From Dehalococcoidia bacterium UBA1152 (lineage in GTDB: Bacteria > Chloroflexota > Dehalococcoidia > Lucifugimonadales > UBA2962), in assembly GCA_002311285.1 (NCBI GenBank), contig DBZU01000009.1, positions 48,321 through 81,842 of the forward strand: a stretch of 33,522 nt of DNA, read 5' to 3'. The stretch's first letter is position 1. Each line of letters opens with the position of its first letter. The notes beneath the pieces are model-generated. The model was not told the DNA's origin. It did no database searches and saw nothing but the letters and a program-made list of their open reading frames with translations. The position numbers and the translations under genes were made by a program. Shown here in pieces: positions 32,978-33,522 of the stretch.

Positions 32978-33522
32978 TTAGTCTGGATCATTAACCGGCT
33001 CAAGTGACCACGCAGCTACACCCACCATCATAATTGATAGCCCTACGGCAGCAACTACATAACTATAGACCAGTCCATAACCCGCAATAAGTATGCCTAT
33101 AGAAGTCACTAATGGTAAAAATGATGGTTGAGGTAAATGTATATCACTTTTTTCGCCAGAGCCGCCTGATGGAACCTGTCCTGCGACAAGACCTCTCTTT
33201 TGTGCCCACCACTCATCGACAACGTGAACTTTCGGTATTTCTTCAAAATTATATTCAGGTGGTGGAGACTCTATAGACCATTCTAGTGTCCGGGCATCCC
33301 ACGGATCTCCTGGCGCTTTTTCACCTGAACGCCAACTTTTTACCATGTTGTGAAGAAAAACCAATACGGATATGACTAACAACATTGAACCTGCTGTCTG
33401 TAATGCATTTAGGCTATCCCATCCCATTTCATTACTGTACGTGTATATTCGCCTAGGCATTCCATCCATTCCAACAAAATGCATTGGGAAAAATGTTATA
33501 TTCTGACCAAGAAAGAATAACC
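32978..33522 (-). CDS. coxA: Cytochrome c oxidase subunit I, C-terminal part (5' end outside window)
   Basis: The frame is open to the window edge; the first complete codon is 33520-33518. The visible part begins LFFLGQNITFFPMHFVGMDG, then MPRRIYTY, which is the last-helices signature of subunit I. After that come a soluble stretch (PWDARTLEWSIESPPPEYNF, a common C-terminal motif) and two more hydrophobic segments at the end (PLVTSIGILIAGYGLVYSY and AAVGLSIMMVGVAAWSL), an extension seen in caa3-type subunit I. The heme and CuB ligands lie upstream, outside the window. It heads this operon as far as can be seen. Confidence 0.95.
   Translation of the reverse strand, partial: LFFLGQNITFFPMHFVGMDGMPRRIYTYSNEMGWDSLNALQTAGSMLLVISVLVFLHNMVKSWRSGEKAPGDPWDARTLEWSIESPPPEYNFEEIPKVHVVDEWWAQKRGLVAGQVPSGGSGEKSDIHLPQPSFLPLVTSIGILIAGYGLVYSYVVAAVGLSIMMVGVAAWSLEPVNDPD

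Noticed and set aside
1..33522. tRNA, rRNA, CRISPR arrays, insertion sequences, prophage genes
   Set aside because: None seen; gaps are short and hold no tRNA-like arms, and no transposase, integrase or spaced repeat array is present.

Overview
The window is 33.5 kb of a densely coded, AT-rich bacterial chromosome with no rRNA, tRNA, CRISPR array or insertion sequence that I could find. Every gap between genes is shorter than about 260 bases. The mix of genes suggests a free-living aerobic Chloroflexota, perhaps a marine Dehalococcoidia/SAR202-type lineage. The pointers are a caa3-type oxidase operon with CtaG and SCO, pdxST next to an R3H-domain ATPase and tmk, an N-acyl-D-amino-acid deacylase, and very common TTG starts. 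This placement is inference; there is no marker RNA in the window to prove it.

Layout. 1-1649: hflK (5' end missing) and hflC. 1712-2722 (minus): a PLP threonine/serine dehydratase whose base composition is clearly richer in G+C than its neighbours. 2985-6873: a compact replication/recombination operon, ybeY-dnaX-ybaB-recR-recO. 6885-7739 (minus): a short-chain dehydrogenase. 7809-10729: a LOG-like nucleotide-binding protein, enolase and GAPDH. 10866-12394: pdxS-pdxT, making pyridoxal phosphate. 12405-16047: an unknown acetyltransferase-like protein, a SpoIIIAA/Ycf45-like R3H ATPase, tmk and a flavin-type PPOX protein. 16009-20820: a PHP phosphoesterase, a PIG-L deacetylase, a tandem GNAT protein, an MshA-like glycosyltransferase and a FemAB/CelD-like protein. 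The middle three resemble three of the four steps of mycothiol synthesis. 20923-22619: a ribbon-helix-helix regulator with a tandem repeat upstream, then glyA with a possibly structured leader. 22628-23945 (minus): a DsbA-family gene and rnc. 24108-28665: a 2-hydroxyacid dehydrogenase, a D-aminoacylase and thrS. 28782-29960: infC-rpmI-rplT. 29969-33522 (minus): the oxidase operon coxI (partial)-coxIII-coxIV-ctaG-small membrane protein-sco1.

Three recoding or unusual-decoding signals stand out. (1) The DsbA-family gene at 23328-23945 has an in-frame TGA exactly at its catalytic cysteine position, followed at a suitable distance by a SECIS-like hairpin, so it is probably a selenoprotein. (2) dnaX contains the heptamer A AAA AAC in the zero frame; a -1 shift there ends after one sense codon, as in the gamma/tau switch of Escherichia coli. 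(3) infC has no ATG/GTG/TTG at its proper N-terminus but an ATA codon seven bases after a good Shine-Dalgarno sequence, matching the known self-regulating rare starts of infC.
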